The notes under the pieces: generated by a model
What the model saw: only the letters and a program-made list of their open reading frames with translations
Database searches by the model: none
Told to the model about the DNA's origin: nothing
Position numbers and translations under genes: made by a program
In this document: piece after piece, positions 26,117 through 35,503 of the stretch
Numbering within the stretch: position 1 is the first letter of the stretch
Layout: each line of letters starts with the position of its first letter
Assembly (NCBI RefSeq): GCF_900129905.1
Contig: NZ_FQXG01000004.1
Span: 62,001 to 126,000 of the forward strand
Length of the DNA stretch: 64,000 bases
Reading direction: 5' to 3'
DNA from: Ferrimonas marina
Lineage (GTDB): Bacteria; Pseudomonadota; Gammaproteobacteria; Enterobacterales; Shewanellaceae

Positions 26117-26830
26117 ATGCGCCTGTTTGTCCTCTGGGTGCTGCTGTGGCCGGCCTTCTCACTCCACGCTGACGAGATTAAGCTCTCCAACAGCGGGATC
26201 TGCCACGACCACAACAGCCCCTCCTACGCCCGTACCCAAAACTTCCAACCCTTTGCCAGCCTGGAAGCCTGCCTGAAGGCCGGTGGCCGCCTGCCCGCCA
26301 ATCGGGCGGAACCGACGGCCGTCAACAGCCAGAGTGGAGACTACCATCGCAGTGCCTTTCGCCACTGGAGCGGCAGCTGCCCCAACACACGTCATCAGCT
26401 GCTGGCCGAACAGTCCACCGCGGTGCAGACCACCTTCACCAACGACCGCGGCTGCACGGTAGATCGGGGTAAGTGGCGCGACCTCTACTCCGGCCTGACC
26501 CACTACGTGGCCAGGGAGCTGGACATCGACCACATCGTGCCGCTGGCCTACTCCTGGTCGCGGGGCAGTGACCGCTGGGACGATGCCACCCGCGAGCGCT
26601 TTGCCAACGACAACGCCAACCTGGTGGTCACCACCGCCCGGCTAAACCGCCAAAAGGGGGCACTGGGCCCCACCGAATGGCTGCCACCGGATGAGGCCTA
26701 CCGCTGCCAGTACCTGCTCAGATTTGACCGGGTGATGAAGCGCTATGGCCTGAGCTATCAGCCCGATGAGGCACTGGAAATGGCCGCACTAAAGCAACGC
26801 TACTGCGGCATCGAGCCCTCATCCGATTGA
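26117..26830 (+). CDS. secreted HNH-family nuclease
   Basis: This 237-residue protein has a signal peptide (about 1-18) and a mature part with eight or more Cys, suggesting disulphides in the periplasm or outside. The nuclease core is LDIDHIVPLAYSW (His-Asp-His of the beta-beta-alpha metal motif), followed by NDNANLVVTTARLNRQKGALGPTEWLPP, the typical N-x-N and K-x-x-x-x-P-x-x-W context. Non-specific DNA scavenging or defence in the envelope are both plausible. The last 31 bp overlap the 3' end of the convergent lipoprotein gene. Confidence 0.82.
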   Translation: MRLFVLWVLLWPAFSLHADEIKLSNSGICHDHNSPSYARTQNFQPFASLEACLKAGGRLPANRAEPTAVNSQSGDYHRSAFRHWSGSCPNTRHQLLAEQSTAVQTTFTNDRGCTVDRGKWRDLYSGLTHYVARELDIDHIVPLAYSWSRGSDRWDDATRERFANDNANLVVTTARLNRQKGALGPTEWLPPDEAYRCQYLLRFDRVMKRYGLSYQPDEALEMAALKQRYCGIEPSSD

Positions 26831-27294
26831 GTGTCATCCTGCGCCAGGGCCTCGACCCCATTGGCGATCTGGGCCTTCACCGCCTGGTACTGCTCCTTAC
26901 CGTCCACCTTGTAGATCCGCTCGATATGAGTCTTACGACCCCGCTCCAGTGGGGTCGATACCGTATCGAACCGCGCCTCCACCGAGCCCACCGTGGAGCT
27001 GACCAGCACCACATTGGCAAAGGTCAGGTTGGGATCCGGCCGCTGCAGGATCAGCAGGTACCAGGTTCGGGGTGACTGCTGGATCAGCACCGCTTGGTTA
27101 TCCAGTGCCTCCCAGGAGTTCATCCGGTAGTTCTCGATGCGCTGTACCTGTTCCAGCTCGCTGAAGCTGTACTTGGGATCCTCCACATAGGGCTCAGAGC
27201 TGCACCCCGCCAATACCAGGCCCCAGGCCAGAAGCAGCCCCCACACCAGAACCGGCCGGGAGCTGATCGAGAATCCGCTTTGTCGCCACGCCAT
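26800..27294 (-). CDS. DUF6491-like lipoprotein
   Basis: This 164-residue protein has a lipoprotein signal ending LAGC after a hydrophobic segment (about 15-31). The mature part includes VQRIENYRMNSWEALDNQAVLI, the pattern (R-I-x-x-[YW]-x-x-x-S-W-x-x-L-D) of DUF6491 proteins as I recall it, and TWYLLILQRPDPNL. The function is unknown. The ATG at 27294 has AAGGAG 6 nt upstream; the open frame continues 28 codons further without a ribosome site. Its 3' end overlaps the HNH nuclease gene by 31 bp on the opposite strand. Confidence 0.75.
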   Translation of the reverse strand: MAWRQSGFSISSRPVLVWGLLLAWGLVLAGCSSEPYVEDPKYSFSELEQVQRIENYRMNSWEALDNQAVLIQQSPRTWYLLILQRPDPNLTFANVVLVSSTVGSVEARFDTVSTPLERGRKTHIERIYKVDGKEQYQAVKAQIANGVEALAQDDTQSDEGSMPQ

Positions 27295-27447
27295 ACTCGG
27301 CTCCTTTTTCACTGTCTCACTGCAGTATTCGCAATATCCCTGACCCCTGCCAGAGTGCGCCGACCCGGTCAGTGCCATATCCCTTGTTGTTGCCCTGCCC
27401 CTATGCCACCATCACAGTCCGTTTCATGGCGATGTTGTAGAGGATAC

Positions 27448-29151
27448 ATGGACGCATTTTCCCAAATAGAACAAGACTATATCCAGCTTATCAGCCAAGA
27501 CCCCAACGCCTGTGTTGAGCTGGGACTGCCGCAACGCCTGGGGGATCTGCCAGATCCCTCCATGGCCGCTGCCAAGGCGCAGCGAGAGCGGGCTGAGGAT
27601 ATGCTGACTGCCATTAACGCCCTCGATGCCGAACTGCTGAGCTTTGAGCAGCAGCAGGACCTGGCCCTGATGGCCCTATCCGCCCGCCAGATCCTGGTCA
27701 AGGGCGACTTCCAGGTGGAGGGGCAGAGTACCCTGCAGATGCTGCCCCAGGCCGGCGATAAGCTCAGTGCCGGCATTTTCCTACTGGTGGTGGCGGATCC
27801 CCGTCCGGCCCAGGCTCGGCTGGATGACATCCTGTCTCGCTTGCAGCAGGCCCCCGAGTTTCTCAGCGCCATGCTGGCGCGCTTGCAGACCCCAGTGGCG
27901 CGCTGGGTCAATATCGAGCTGGAAACCCTGGATGGCCTGCCGGGCTTCTTTGCCACCATCGCCGATTGGGCCGAGCAGGAGGACTATGAAGCCCTCGACA
28001 GCCTGCGCCGCGCCATCGACCAGACTAATGACGCCATGGAGCGCTATGCCGCCGCCCTGAAGGGGCTGCTCACCACTGAGCAGTTTGCTATCGGTGCTGA
28101 GCAGGCACAGCGTCTGCTGGCCGCTAATGGTATCGAGCAGAGCCTGGAGAGCATCCACAGCTTTGCCTGTGATTTTGTCAGCCGCACCCAGGCGGAGATC
28201 GAGGCCCTGCGCCAGCAGCTGTGTCAGCGCTACGAACTCGCCGCCGACACCACTGTTCAGCAACTGCAACAGTGGCTCTACCAACGCTATGCCGTAGAGG
28301 TGGCGGATGGTGATCTGCAAGGGGTGATCCGCCGCTACCAGGACGAGGCGAACAAGATCGAGGCCTTTATCCGCGATACCGGGCTGTTCCCCATCCCGGC
28401 GCAACAACGGATGCAGATCATGCAAACCCCGGCATTCATGGCACCAATGATCCCCGCCGGCGCGATGATGCAGCCGGCTGCGATGCGCCCCGGTGAAAAG
28501 GTGTCGCAGATCTACCTGACCCTGAGCGAAGCGCTGCTGGATGAGCACACCGAGCTGGGCATTCCGGTGATGATGATCCACGAGGGGATCCCCGGTCATC
28601 ACCTGCAGTTGGCCACCGCCAGCCTGCATGACTCGCCGGTACGCCGGGTCTTCCCCGCCATGGAGCTGGCCGAGGGCTGGACCACCATGCTGGAGGATTA
28701 CATGCTGGACCAGGGCTACATGGGGTCACTGACCGACGAAGCCCGCTTTATCGCCAAGCTGGACATCAGCCGCATCAGTGCCCGGGTGGCGATTGATCTT
28801 TACTTCCTCACCGGCGAGCGGCGCTACCTGGAGATCGGCTATCCGGTCGCCCTGGACAGCGAGGATCCCTTCATCAATGCCGGGGCTCTTTTGCAAGCAG
28901 TGACGGGCTTCACCGAGGGGCGTGTCCAGGCGGAGCTGAACTGGTACTCACAGGAGCGCGGCTATCCGATGTGCTACCTGCTGGGCAACACCCTGGTGTG
29001 GCAGCTGAAACGGGATTTCGATGCCCACCACACCGAGCTGACCGAGCGGGAGCGGGACCAGGCGTTCCACCGCCACTTCCTGCAAGCGGGCAACATGCCG
29101 ATGGCGATGCTACGTCAGCGCTTTGCCCACTTAGGCCTGATCGCCGCCTAA
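27448..29151 (+). CDS. DUF885-family putative zinc carboxypeptidase
   Basis: This 567-residue protein has no signal peptide, so it is cytosolic. The C-terminal half bears the family hallmark HEGIPGHHLQLA (HExxxH-like metal site) and, further on, ELAEGWTTMLEDYMLDQGYM (the Glu that completes the site). The N-terminal half is helical. DUF885 members are related to M32/M3-type metallopeptidases, but their substrates are mostly unknown. The open frame extends far upstream in unrelated sequence; ATG 27448 is preceded by TAGAGG and starts a compact N-terminus. It is divergent from the DUF6491 gene and convergent with batD. Confidence 0.82.
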   Translation: MDAFSQIEQDYIQLISQDPNACVELGLPQRLGDLPDPSMAAAKAQRERAEDMLTAINALDAELLSFEQQQDLALMALSARQILVKGDFQVEGQSTLQMLPQAGDKLSAGIFLLVVADPRPAQARLDDILSRLQQAPEFLSAMLARLQTPVARWVNIELETLDGLPGFFATIADWAEQEDYEALDSLRRAIDQTNDAMERYAAALKGLLTTEQFAIGAEQAQRLLAANGIEQSLESIHSFACDFVSRTQAEIEALRQQLCQRYELAADTTVQQLQQWLYQRYAVEVADGDLQGVIRRYQDEANKIEAFIRDTGLFPIPAQQRMQIMQTPAFMAPMIPAGAMMQPAAMRPGEKVSQIYLTLSEALLDEHTELGIPVMMIHEGIPGHHLQLATASLHDSPVRRVFPAMELAEGWTTMLEDYMLDQGYMGSLTDEARFIAKLDISRISARVAIDLYFLTGERRYLEIGYPVALDSEDPFINAGALLQAVTGFTEGRVQAELNWYSQERGYPMCYLLGNTLVWQLKRDFDAHHTELTERERDQAFHRHFLQAGNMPMAMLRQRFAHLGLIAA

Positions 29152-29165
29152 GCGAACCCCTCACG

Positions 29166-29187
29166 GCCCCCGCTGTTCAGCGGGGGC
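29166..29187. terminator. hairpin between convergent genes
   Basis: Stem GCCCCCGCT / AGCGGGGGC with a GTTC loop lies 14 bp past the DUF885 stop and overlaps the batD stop codon. There is no clear T-run, so termination strength is uncertain. Confidence 0.5.
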
Positions 29188-30547
29188 TGTCGCTCTGGTG
29201 TTCGTCCCTCACTGCCGCTGTCTCATTGGCTGCTGTCCCCTCTGCTATTCTCCCTTCAGCCTCGCTCTTCTCCAGGTTCGAACGCATCTGGCCCAATCGG
29301 TTCAAGGCCGGGATCGCCAGGGGCCAGCGCCAGCCTCGCGGGCGTCGTATGCTGTACCACAGCGCCCAGAGTGCCCCGGCACTGGGCCTGCCACCCGGGG
29401 CAAACTGCTGCTGTGACCAGCGGGCACGCAATCCAGAAGAGAGGTCCGGGGCCAGCAACCAGGTCCCCTGCTTGCGCACCCGCTTGAGGTAGAGCAGCCG
29501 ATTGGCCTCGGCGTAGTGGCGCTTAAGCAGCGCCACACGAAACTGCCAGCCCAGTGGAACCCGCCCCTGCTGCCAGCGACGGCGCAGCCAACGCAATCCC
29601 AACCAAAGTCCAGACAGCACCAACAAGAACACCAGCAGTGGCCCGCCATAGGCCCGTACAGCGCTTGCCGGGGTGTGCCTCACCGACCACTGGCCGCCAG
29701 GCACCACCAGGCTCTGTAGCTTGTCCTGCTCGGTATCCCACCACTTGATTGACCACTGAGGCAGGGTCAGCTGGCCCCCTTGTTGAACCAGCCAGGTTTG
29801 CTCATCGACCCGCTGGGCACTGTAGGCACCGCGATTTTGCTGATCGGTCAGCACCGGCGGCGCCGCGTAGGCCTGAACCTTGGCATTGCTGGGCAGCGGC
29901 GGGGCCGGCAGCATCGCTGCGGTGGTGTTGTCTGCGTACTGGGTGATGGTGCGGGTGATGCTGTCGCCCACCCGCAGCTCGCCGCCCGGCTCAGGTTGCC
30001 ACTGCACCTTTAGCGAAAGATCACTGGCGGCTACCCAGGGCACCGCTTCGGTCAGGCTGGGATCCGGCAGCTGCGCCTGGAACTGCAGCGGCGGGGTGGG
30101 CAGCGTCCCCACAATGGCTTGCCGGTCCGGGCCACTAATGCTCAACGTCACCGGCACCGGCGGCACCGTGCGTGCCCCCTCGGCTTGCGGGTAGAGCACC
30201 AGCTCCCAGCGCTGCACCGCCCAGCTCTGCTGCCCCTCACGGCGGCTGTAGTTGGTGGCAAGCTGACTGCGCTGCATCACCAGGGTGTTGGGGATCTCCA
30301 GGTGGCCCAGCCGGGTGCCGGCGGTCAGCCAGCTGTCAGTGGAAACCTCGATCACCATACGGATCTGCTCACCCACAGCGACGGACTCACTCGGCTCTAA
30401 CCAGGCATCGAGCTTTACATGCCCCTGCTGCTGCCACTGCGCCAGGCTGGTGGCATGGGCCACACTCCCTGATTGCGTTGCCAACAGCAGCACAGCGAGG
30501 AAAGCCCGCAGCAGCAATAGGGGCCGAGCTGTTGCTATGCCTCTCAT
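29177..30547 (-). CDS. batD: BatD-like protein (aerotolerance operon)
   Basis: This 456-residue protein has a signal peptide (about 1-32), a periplasmic beta-rich region (about 40-300), and one transmembrane helix near 308-328 (LLVFLLVLSGLWLGLRWL). A basic cytoplasmic domain of about 110 residues with DUF7939-like features follows. It is the last gene of the MoxR-Bat operon; ATGA overlaps the stop of the VWA-TPR gene. Bat proteins are linked to envelope stress and oxygen tolerance in Bacteroides, and to MoxR-dependent complex assembly elsewhere. A specific role here is not known. Confidence 0.82.
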   Translation of the reverse strand: MRGIATARPLLLLRAFLAVLLLATQSGSVAHATSLAQWQQQGHVKLDAWLEPSESVAVGEQIRMVIEVSTDSWLTAGTRLGHLEIPNTLVMQRSQLATNYSRREGQQSWAVQRWELVLYPQAEGARTVPPVPVTLSISGPDRQAIVGTLPTPPLQFQAQLPDPSLTEAVPWVAASDLSLKVQWQPEPGGELRVGDSITRTITQYADNTTAAMLPAPPLPSNAKVQAYAAPPVLTDQQNRGAYSAQRVDEQTWLVQQGGQLTLPQWSIKWWDTEQDKLQSLVVPGGQWSVRHTPASAVRAYGGPLLVFLLVLSGLWLGLRWLRRRWQQGRVPLGWQFRVALLKRHYAEANRLLYLKRVRKQGTWLLAPDLSSGLRARWSQQQFAPGGRPSAGALWALWYSIRRPRGWRWPLAIPALNRLGQMRSNLEKSEAEGRIAEGTAANETAAVRDEHQSDSPR

Positions 30548-32097
30548 TGCTCCGCCTCCGCGGCGAACTTATTGCGCAGGAACACTGCAGGGTCTCCCTC
30601 CACTCGCCGCATCCAGCGCTCGTTCAGCGCGGGATCCGCCAGTAACTCGCTAGCCTGCCACTGCTGTGGCACCATCATCTGGCGACTGACCTGCTCCTCG
30701 GCCCCCTCGGCGCGCTGTGGATCATCCTCACCCAGCTCCTTGGATGCCTCGTTCTCGGTATTGGCCTGGCTTTCGCTGATGCGGTTGATCTCCTCGATGA
30801 TCCCCTGGACCAGGGCCCGATTCTGCGCCGCACCGGGGAACTGCGGCGACTGCGCCAGCAACCGGTCATACAGGGCTCTCGCCGCCAGGTACTCGCGCTG
30901 ATGGGCCAGGGCATTGGCGGCATTGAACAGCGCCTGGGGGCTATCCACCCTCAGGAAGTAGCTGTGGGCCGCGGCGAACTGGCGGTCGTAGTAGAGCGCA
31001 ACCCCCTTCCACATTGGGTCCTCAAACCGCTTGGCCGCCTCACCGTACTCGCCCCGCTGAAACAGCCACTGCCCCTGCTGGTCCGGCGTCAGCCACAGAT
31101 CAGCAAAGCGCCACTGCTCGGCCTCCGCTGCCGGTGTGACCAGGGTAAACAACACCAGCCACTGCACCGTCCAGCCACGCCGAAACCACAATAGAAACAG
31201 CGCCAGCAACGGGAACAGCAGCCCATAGCCCATATCCTGCCAAGGCATCACATTGTCCTCGCTCATCCGCATCTGCCGTGACAGCGCCGCCAGCACCTTG
31301 GTCACATCACCATCGTCTACGGTCACCGGCACCAGTTGACCTGAGGCCGCCTGAGCCAGGACCGCCAATCCCGCCTCGTCCATCGGGATGGTGCTGGGCC
31401 GGCTGGGATCCCCCATGGTCCAGACCAGCAGTTGATTAGGCTGATCGGTAAAGAACTCGGCGAAGCGCTCAGCGGTCTGTTGCCCCACCCCGTCGCTGAG
31501 CAGCACCAGGGTCAGTGGCCCGCCCGTTTGCTCCGCCAGCTGCGCCACCAGGGGCAGGGCATATTCGGCAAACTTGCCCGGTCGTGGCATCACTTGCGGT
31601 TTGAGGCCGTGCAGCAGCGGCAGAAACACCTGGGTGTCCTCGGTCATCGGCATGGCCAGGTGCGCGCTGCCTGCATAGGCGATCAGCGCCTGGCGACCGC
31701 CGCTGCGGGCCTCGAGCAGATCCTGGATCTTCTGCTTGGCCCGGGCCAGCCGACTGGGGGCCAGATCTGTCTGCTCCATCGACTCGGACAGGTCGAGCAG
31801 CAATACCATCGCCGCCTGATCCTCACCAAAGGGGGAAGGCTGACGCTGCCAACTGGGCCCCGCGGCCACCAGGCTAGCCAGGGCAAAGGCCACCAGCAGC
31901 AACTTCAGAGGCAGATGGGCACGCCAGCCCTGCTCTCCCACGCTCAGCGCCTTGAGCAGATGGGGCGGCAACACCGCCATCCAGCCGCCCAGCGTCTGTC
32001 GGTGGCGCCACTGCAGATAGGCCAGGGCAAAGATAGGCAGCATCACCAGCAGCCAGGCCGGTCGCAGGAAATGAAAGGCCGCGATTGCCTCAACCAT
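30544..32097 (-). CDS. VWA-domain plus TPR protein (BatB-BatC fusion type)
   Basis: This 517-residue protein has two N-terminal helices (about 10-28 and 63-83) and a von Willebrand A domain with MIDAS DLSESM (about 100-105) and VLLSDGVG. A helix pair near 300-335 precedes a C-terminal TPR-like region (about 350-430) with QWLFQRGEYGEAAKRFEDP and ALFNAANALAHQREYLAARALYDRLLAQSP. The tail is Glu/Gln-rich. The VWA and TPR halves correspond to the separate BatB and BatC of Bacteroides, here in one chain. It overlaps batA by 8 bp and batD by 4 bp. Confidence 0.87.
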   Translation of the reverse strand: MVEAIAAFHFLRPAWLLVMLPIFALAYLQWRHRQTLGGWMAVLPPHLLKALSVGEQGWRAHLPLKLLLVAFALASLVAAGPSWQRQPSPFGEDQAAMVLLLDLSESMEQTDLAPSRLARAKQKIQDLLEARSGGRQALIAYAGSAHLAMPMTEDTQVFLPLLHGLKPQVMPRPGKFAEYALPLVAQLAEQTGGPLTLVLLSDGVGQQTAERFAEFFTDQPNQLLVWTMGDPSRPSTIPMDEAGLAVLAQAASGQLVPVTVDDGDVTKVLAALSRQMRMSEDNVMPWQDMGYGLLFPLLALFLLWFRRGWTVQWLVLFTLVTPAAEAEQWRFADLWLTPDQQGQWLFQRGEYGEAAKRFEDPMWKGVALYYDRQFAAAHSYFLRVDSPQALFNAANALAHQREYLAARALYDRLLAQSPQFPGAAQNRALVQGIIEEINRISESQANTENEASKELGEDDPQRAEGAEEQVSRQMMVPQQWQASELLADPALNERWMRRVEGDPAVFLRNKFAAEAEQ

Positions 32098-33067
32098 GCA
32101 CCCGCCTCCGCCACGTCGCCCAACTGAACAGCGTCAGGTAGAGCAGCAGCACCGCCGCCACCGGCAGGTAGTGGATGGACTGCTTCAGCCGGTACTCCAC
32201 GCTCTGGTACTGGGCCGGCTCCAGCTCCCCCAGGGTGTTGGTGACCTCACGCAGCTGAGTTGGTGACAAGGCGAGGAAATGACGTCCGCCGGTACGCTCT
32301 GCCACCCCCTGGATCACCGTCATATCCAGCGCCTCCTCCCCCACGGTGGCCGGATCCCCCACTGCCACCATGTAGACAGTCACCCCCTCGGCTGCGGCCA
32401 CCTTGGCCGCTTCCAGTGGTGGCACCAGGCTGTCGGTGTCGTTGCCGTCGGTCAGTACCAGCACCACCTTCTGCTCCAGGGTGGAGCTACGCATCAGCTT
32501 GATGGCCAACCCCAAGGCATCCCCCAGGTGGGTGCTCTGCCCGGCCATCCCCACCTGGGCCTGATCCAATAGCGCCAGCCAGACGGCCTGGTCGGCGGTG
32601 AAGGGGGCTTGCAGGTAAGCGGCATCACCAAACAGGATCAGCCCCAGTCGATCCCCCTGGCGCTGCTGGGCAAACTCCGCCAGCACCTGCTTTACCGCTG
32701 CCAGCCGGGATAGCGCCTGCTGGCCTGGCTGGGCGAAGTCCTTCGCCGCCATCGAGCCGGACAGGTCCACCACCACCATCAGGTCCCGTCCGCTCATCTG
32801 CCGGGTCTGGGGCGGGCCCAGCCACATCGGCTTAGCCAGGGCCAAGAGCAGCAACAACCAGGTCAGCACCAGGGCAACCCGCTGCCAGCGCGCCGGCTGG
32901 GCGGTACTGGTACCGCTGCCTGGGGTTTGGCCGGTAAGTTGAGCCAGCAAAGAGAGAAAGGGGACCTGGATAGCCCGTTGGCGGGTTTGGTAGGGCGGCA
33001 ACCAGCGCACCAGCAGCAAAGGCAGGGGCAGCAACCAGAGCCAGTTAGGGTGGGCAAACTCAACCAT
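32090..33067 (-). CDS. batA: VWA-domain membrane protein (BatA-like)
   Basis: This 325-residue protein begins with a helix in the FAHPNWLWLLPLPLLLVRWLP region and has a second helix near 58-76. The VWA domain has MIDAS VDLSGSMAAKDF (about 92-103) and VLTDGND, and a C-terminal helix precedes WRRRVHG. Metal-dependent protein binding in the periplasm or at the inner face is expected. ATG 33067 overlaps the DUF4381 stop by 8 bp; the longer open frame is the DUF4381 gene read in another frame. Typical of MoxR operons. Confidence 0.9.
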   Translation of the reverse strand: MVEFAHPNWLWLLPLPLLLVRWLPPYQTRQRAIQVPFLSLLAQLTGQTPGSGTSTAQPARWQRVALVLTWLLLLLALAKPMWLGPPQTRQMSGRDLMVVVDLSGSMAAKDFAQPGQQALSRLAAVKQVLAEFAQQRQGDRLGLILFGDAAYLQAPFTADQAVWLALLDQAQVGMAGQSTHLGDALGLAIKLMRSSTLEQKVVLVLTDGNDTDSLVPPLEAAKVAAAEGVTVYMVAVGDPATVGEEALDMTVIQGVAERTGGRHFLALSPTQLREVTNTLGELEPAQYQSVEYRLKQSIHYLPVAAVLLLYLTLFSWATWRRRVHG

Positions 33068-33563
33068 GGCGGCATCCGGGGTGGCAGCGGATCCACAGCT
33101 CCGCCTGGGCCAGCACCGCCAACATCTGCTCGGCGTCGATCTGCCACGCCTGTCGCGGCTGAAACAACGCCCGCTGCCAGGCCAGTCCGGGCCCTTTGCT
33201 GAATTCACTCTGGCCGGTTTCATCCAGGAAGCTAAGCCAGCCCAGGCCATGGCGAGCCGGCGGTGTTGCCTCCGGATAGGCATAACGTACCATCAGTGAC
33301 ATCAGCTGCTGCAGCTCGGTGATCTGCTGGGCCAGGGCACATCCCTTGAGCCGTTGCAGCGTCGCCAATCCCTCCCGGCGATAGCGAGCACGCCACCAGC
33401 GGCGGCCCCAGCGAGATAGCCAAACCACTCCCCACAGCAGCGCAGCCAGCATTAGCACCTGCCAGCCCAGGGTTTGTGGCCACCAAGGCACCGCCTCGGG
33501 CAGCGGCACCTCCTGCAGCTCCTTAAGCAGATGACTGGAGAGCTGGGGCAGCGACTGGCTCAT
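33060..33563 (-). CDS. DUF4381 domain protein of the MoxR-Bat operon
   Basis: This 167-residue protein has a short polar N-terminus and a Trp-rich transmembrane helix (about 29-52, PQTLGWQVLMLAALLWGVVW). A basic stretch RRWWRARYRREGL and a soluble helical domain follow. The layout and position between DUF58 and BatA fit DUF4381. ATG 33563 overlaps the DUF58 stop (ATGA). The function is unknown; it probably anchors or scaffolds the VWA proteins. Confidence 0.82.
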   Translation of the reverse strand: MSQSLPQLSSHLLKELQEVPLPEAVPWWPQTLGWQVLMLAALLWGVVWLSRWGRRWWRARYRREGLATLQRLKGCALAQQITELQQLMSLMVRYAYPEATPPARHGLGWLSFLDETGQSEFSKGPGLAWQRALFQPRQAWQIDAEQMLAVLAQAELWIRCHPGCRHG

Positions 33564-34468
33564 GATGCCCGTCCCAGCGCGCGCTTAAGCTGGCCAACTT
33601 CATCCCCGCCAGTGTCGATCTGCAGCAGCGGCAAGCCACGCCGGGCAAAGGCACGCTGCAGTGCGGTGGCCTTGTCCGCCGCAGCTTCGGCAAAGCGCTG
33701 AGACAATGAGGCGGAGGCCGGGTCTACCGCCATCTGCTGCTGGCCGTCACTGGCAACAAAGGGCCCGGGCAGCTGTTGCTCCATGGGATCGGTAAGGTAA
33801 CAGGTCAACACCTCGTTGTGGCGCTGCAGGTGGCGGATCCGGGTCAGGCAGCCGGGTTGCCAGCCATCAAAGTCGCTGATCAGCACCAGGGTATAGGCCT
33901 TGAGCTGACGCCGCTGCAGCGCGGCCAGCGCCTGCTCCAGTTGCTGCGGCTGACTATCGGCCCGCCCGGCTCCCAGTGCCTGGTTGGCCTTGGCCAATCG
34001 GGCCAGGGCGCGCATCCAGGCCAGGGACTGCCGCTGTGGCTCAAACCAGTCACAGCCGCTGTCGGTCAGCAGCAGCATTCCGACCCGATCGCCATCGGCC
34101 AGGGCCCGCCAGCCCAGCAGGCTGGCCAAACGGGCCGCCACCACCGATTTCATGGTGACCTGGGAGGCAAAAAATAGGGATTGGCGTTGATCGGCCAGGA
34201 TCAGTACCGAGCGATCCCGCTCCTCGGTGAACACCCTAACGTGGGGCTTGCCGGTGCGCAGCGTCACCTTCCAGTCCAGGGTGCGGATGTCGTCGCCATC
34301 GCGGTAGTGGCGCAGCTCCTCGAAATCCAGGCCACGGCCACGAAAGCGCGAACCGTGCTGGCCCGCTAATGGGCTGGCACTGGGCGAACGGGGCAGCAAG
34401 CTTAATCCCTGCAGCGCCCCTTTGAGGCTAAGCAGCTGACGGTAATCCACATGGATACGAGGGTCCAT
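33560..34468 (-). CDS. DUF58 (VWA-like) protein
   Basis: This 302-residue protein has the DUF58 signature GRGLDFEELRHYRDGDDIRTLDWKVTLRTGKPHVRVFTEERDRSV, read in overlapping parts around residues 45-90. A VWA-like fold with DQRQSL and LVLISDFDGW follows. No membrane helix is seen. It works with MoxR ATPase in operons of this type. ATG 34468 lies 4 bp after the MoxR stop; the open frame above it is inside moxR. It overlaps the DUF4381 start by 4 bp. Confidence 0.9.
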   Translation of the reverse strand: MDPRIHVDYRQLLSLKGALQGLSLLPRSPSASPLAGQHGSRFRGRGLDFEELRHYRDGDDIRTLDWKVTLRTGKPHVRVFTEERDRSVLILADQRQSLFFASQVTMKSVVAARLASLLGWRALADGDRVGMLLLTDSGCDWFEPQRQSLAWMRALARLAKANQALGAGRADSQPQQLEQALAALQRRQLKAYTLVLISDFDGWQPGCLTRIRHLQRHNEVLTCYLTDPMEQQLPGPFVASDGQQQMAVDPASASLSQRFAEAAADKATALQRAFARRGLPLLQIDTGGDEVGQLKRALGRAS

Positions 34469-34472
34469 CGCC

Positions 34473-35438
34473 CTACCCCACCGGCACCCGCTCAAGCAGT
34501 GCCGCCACCACATCCTGCGACCGCACCTGATCGGCCAGGGCATCAAAACTCAGCTTGATACGATGGCCTAATACCCCCTGCGCCACGGCACGGATATCCT
34601 CTGCATCCACGTAATCCCGCCTGGCCAGCCAGGCCTTGACCCGGGCGCATCGGTCCAGCGCAATGGAGGCTCGGGGACTGGCGCCAATCTGGATCCAGCT
34701 GGCCAGTTCACCGAAGTTGCTGGGTTGTCGGGTGGCCATCACCAGGGCTACCAGGTAGCGTTCGGCGGTGTCGGAGACCTGGACCTGGCTGATCGCCTGA
34801 CGTGCCGCCAGCACCTGCTCAGCGCTGACAATCCCCGCAGGCGGGGCCACGGGCTGCTCCTCATCACGCATCAGGCGGACAATGGCCCGCTCCTCTTCCT
34901 CCTCCGGATAGGGCACGGTGACCTTCATCAGGAAGCGATCCATCTGCGCCTCAGGCAACGGGTAGGTGCCCTCCTGCTCGATGGGGTTCTGGGTGGCCAG
35001 CACCATAAACAGTGGCGGTAGCTGGTGGGTCTGGCCGCCGACGGTGAGGGTACGCTCGGCCATCGCCTCCAGCAGGGCCGCTTGCACCTTGGCCGGCGCC
35101 CGGTTGACCTCATCGGCCAAAACCAGTTGATTGAAGATGGGGCCCGGCTGGAACACCAGGCTGGGCTTGCCCTCCACCTCCCGGTACACCTCGGTGCCGG
35201 TGACATCAGAAGGGAGCAGGTCCGGAGTGAACTGGATGCGACCAAACTGTGCCGACAGGGCCTGGGCCAGCGCCTTGACCGCCCGGGTCTTGGCCGTGCC
35301 AGGCAGGCCCTCCAGCAGCAGGTGGCCGTCGCTGAGCAGTCCTATGATCAGAGCTTCCACCACCTCAGCCTGGCCGATGATGCTCTGGCCAATCTGCTGT
35401 TGCAGCTGCACCATCGCCTCCCGTGCTGCGTCAGACAT
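34473..35438 (-). CDS. MoxR-family AAA+ ATPase
   Basis: This 321-residue AAA+ protein has Walker A EGLPGTAKTRAV (about residues 41-52), Walker B VLADEVNRAP, sensor 1 ATQNPIEQEGTYPLPEAQMDRF and a C-terminal helical lid. MoxR ATPases act as chaperone-like remodelers with VWA partners, here the four downstream genes. ATG 35438 has GGAG 6 nt upstream; the ATG one codon earlier (35441) is possible. It is the first gene of a tightly overlapping six-gene operon; an ankyrin gene lies 65 bp upstream on the same strand. Confidence 0.93.
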   Translation of the reverse strand: MSDAAREAMVQLQQQIGQSIIGQAEVVEALIIGLLSDGHLLLEGLPGTAKTRAVKALAQALSAQFGRIQFTPDLLPSDVTGTEVYREVEGKPSLVFQPGPIFNQLVLADEVNRAPAKVQAALLEAMAERTLTVGGQTHQLPPLFMVLATQNPIEQEGTYPLPEAQMDRFLMKVTVPYPEEEEERAIVRLMRDEEQPVAPPAGIVSAEQVLAARQAISQVQVSDTAERYLVALVMATRQPSNFGELASWIQIGASPRASIALDRCARVKAWLARRDYVDAEDIRAVAQGVLGHRIKLSFDALADQVRSQDVVAALLERVPVG

Positions 35439-35503
35439 CATCTTCTCCCTGGGTTATGAGTCGCCGGAACGCTCGACATGGATTCCGCAGCGGCAACGGA
35501 CAC

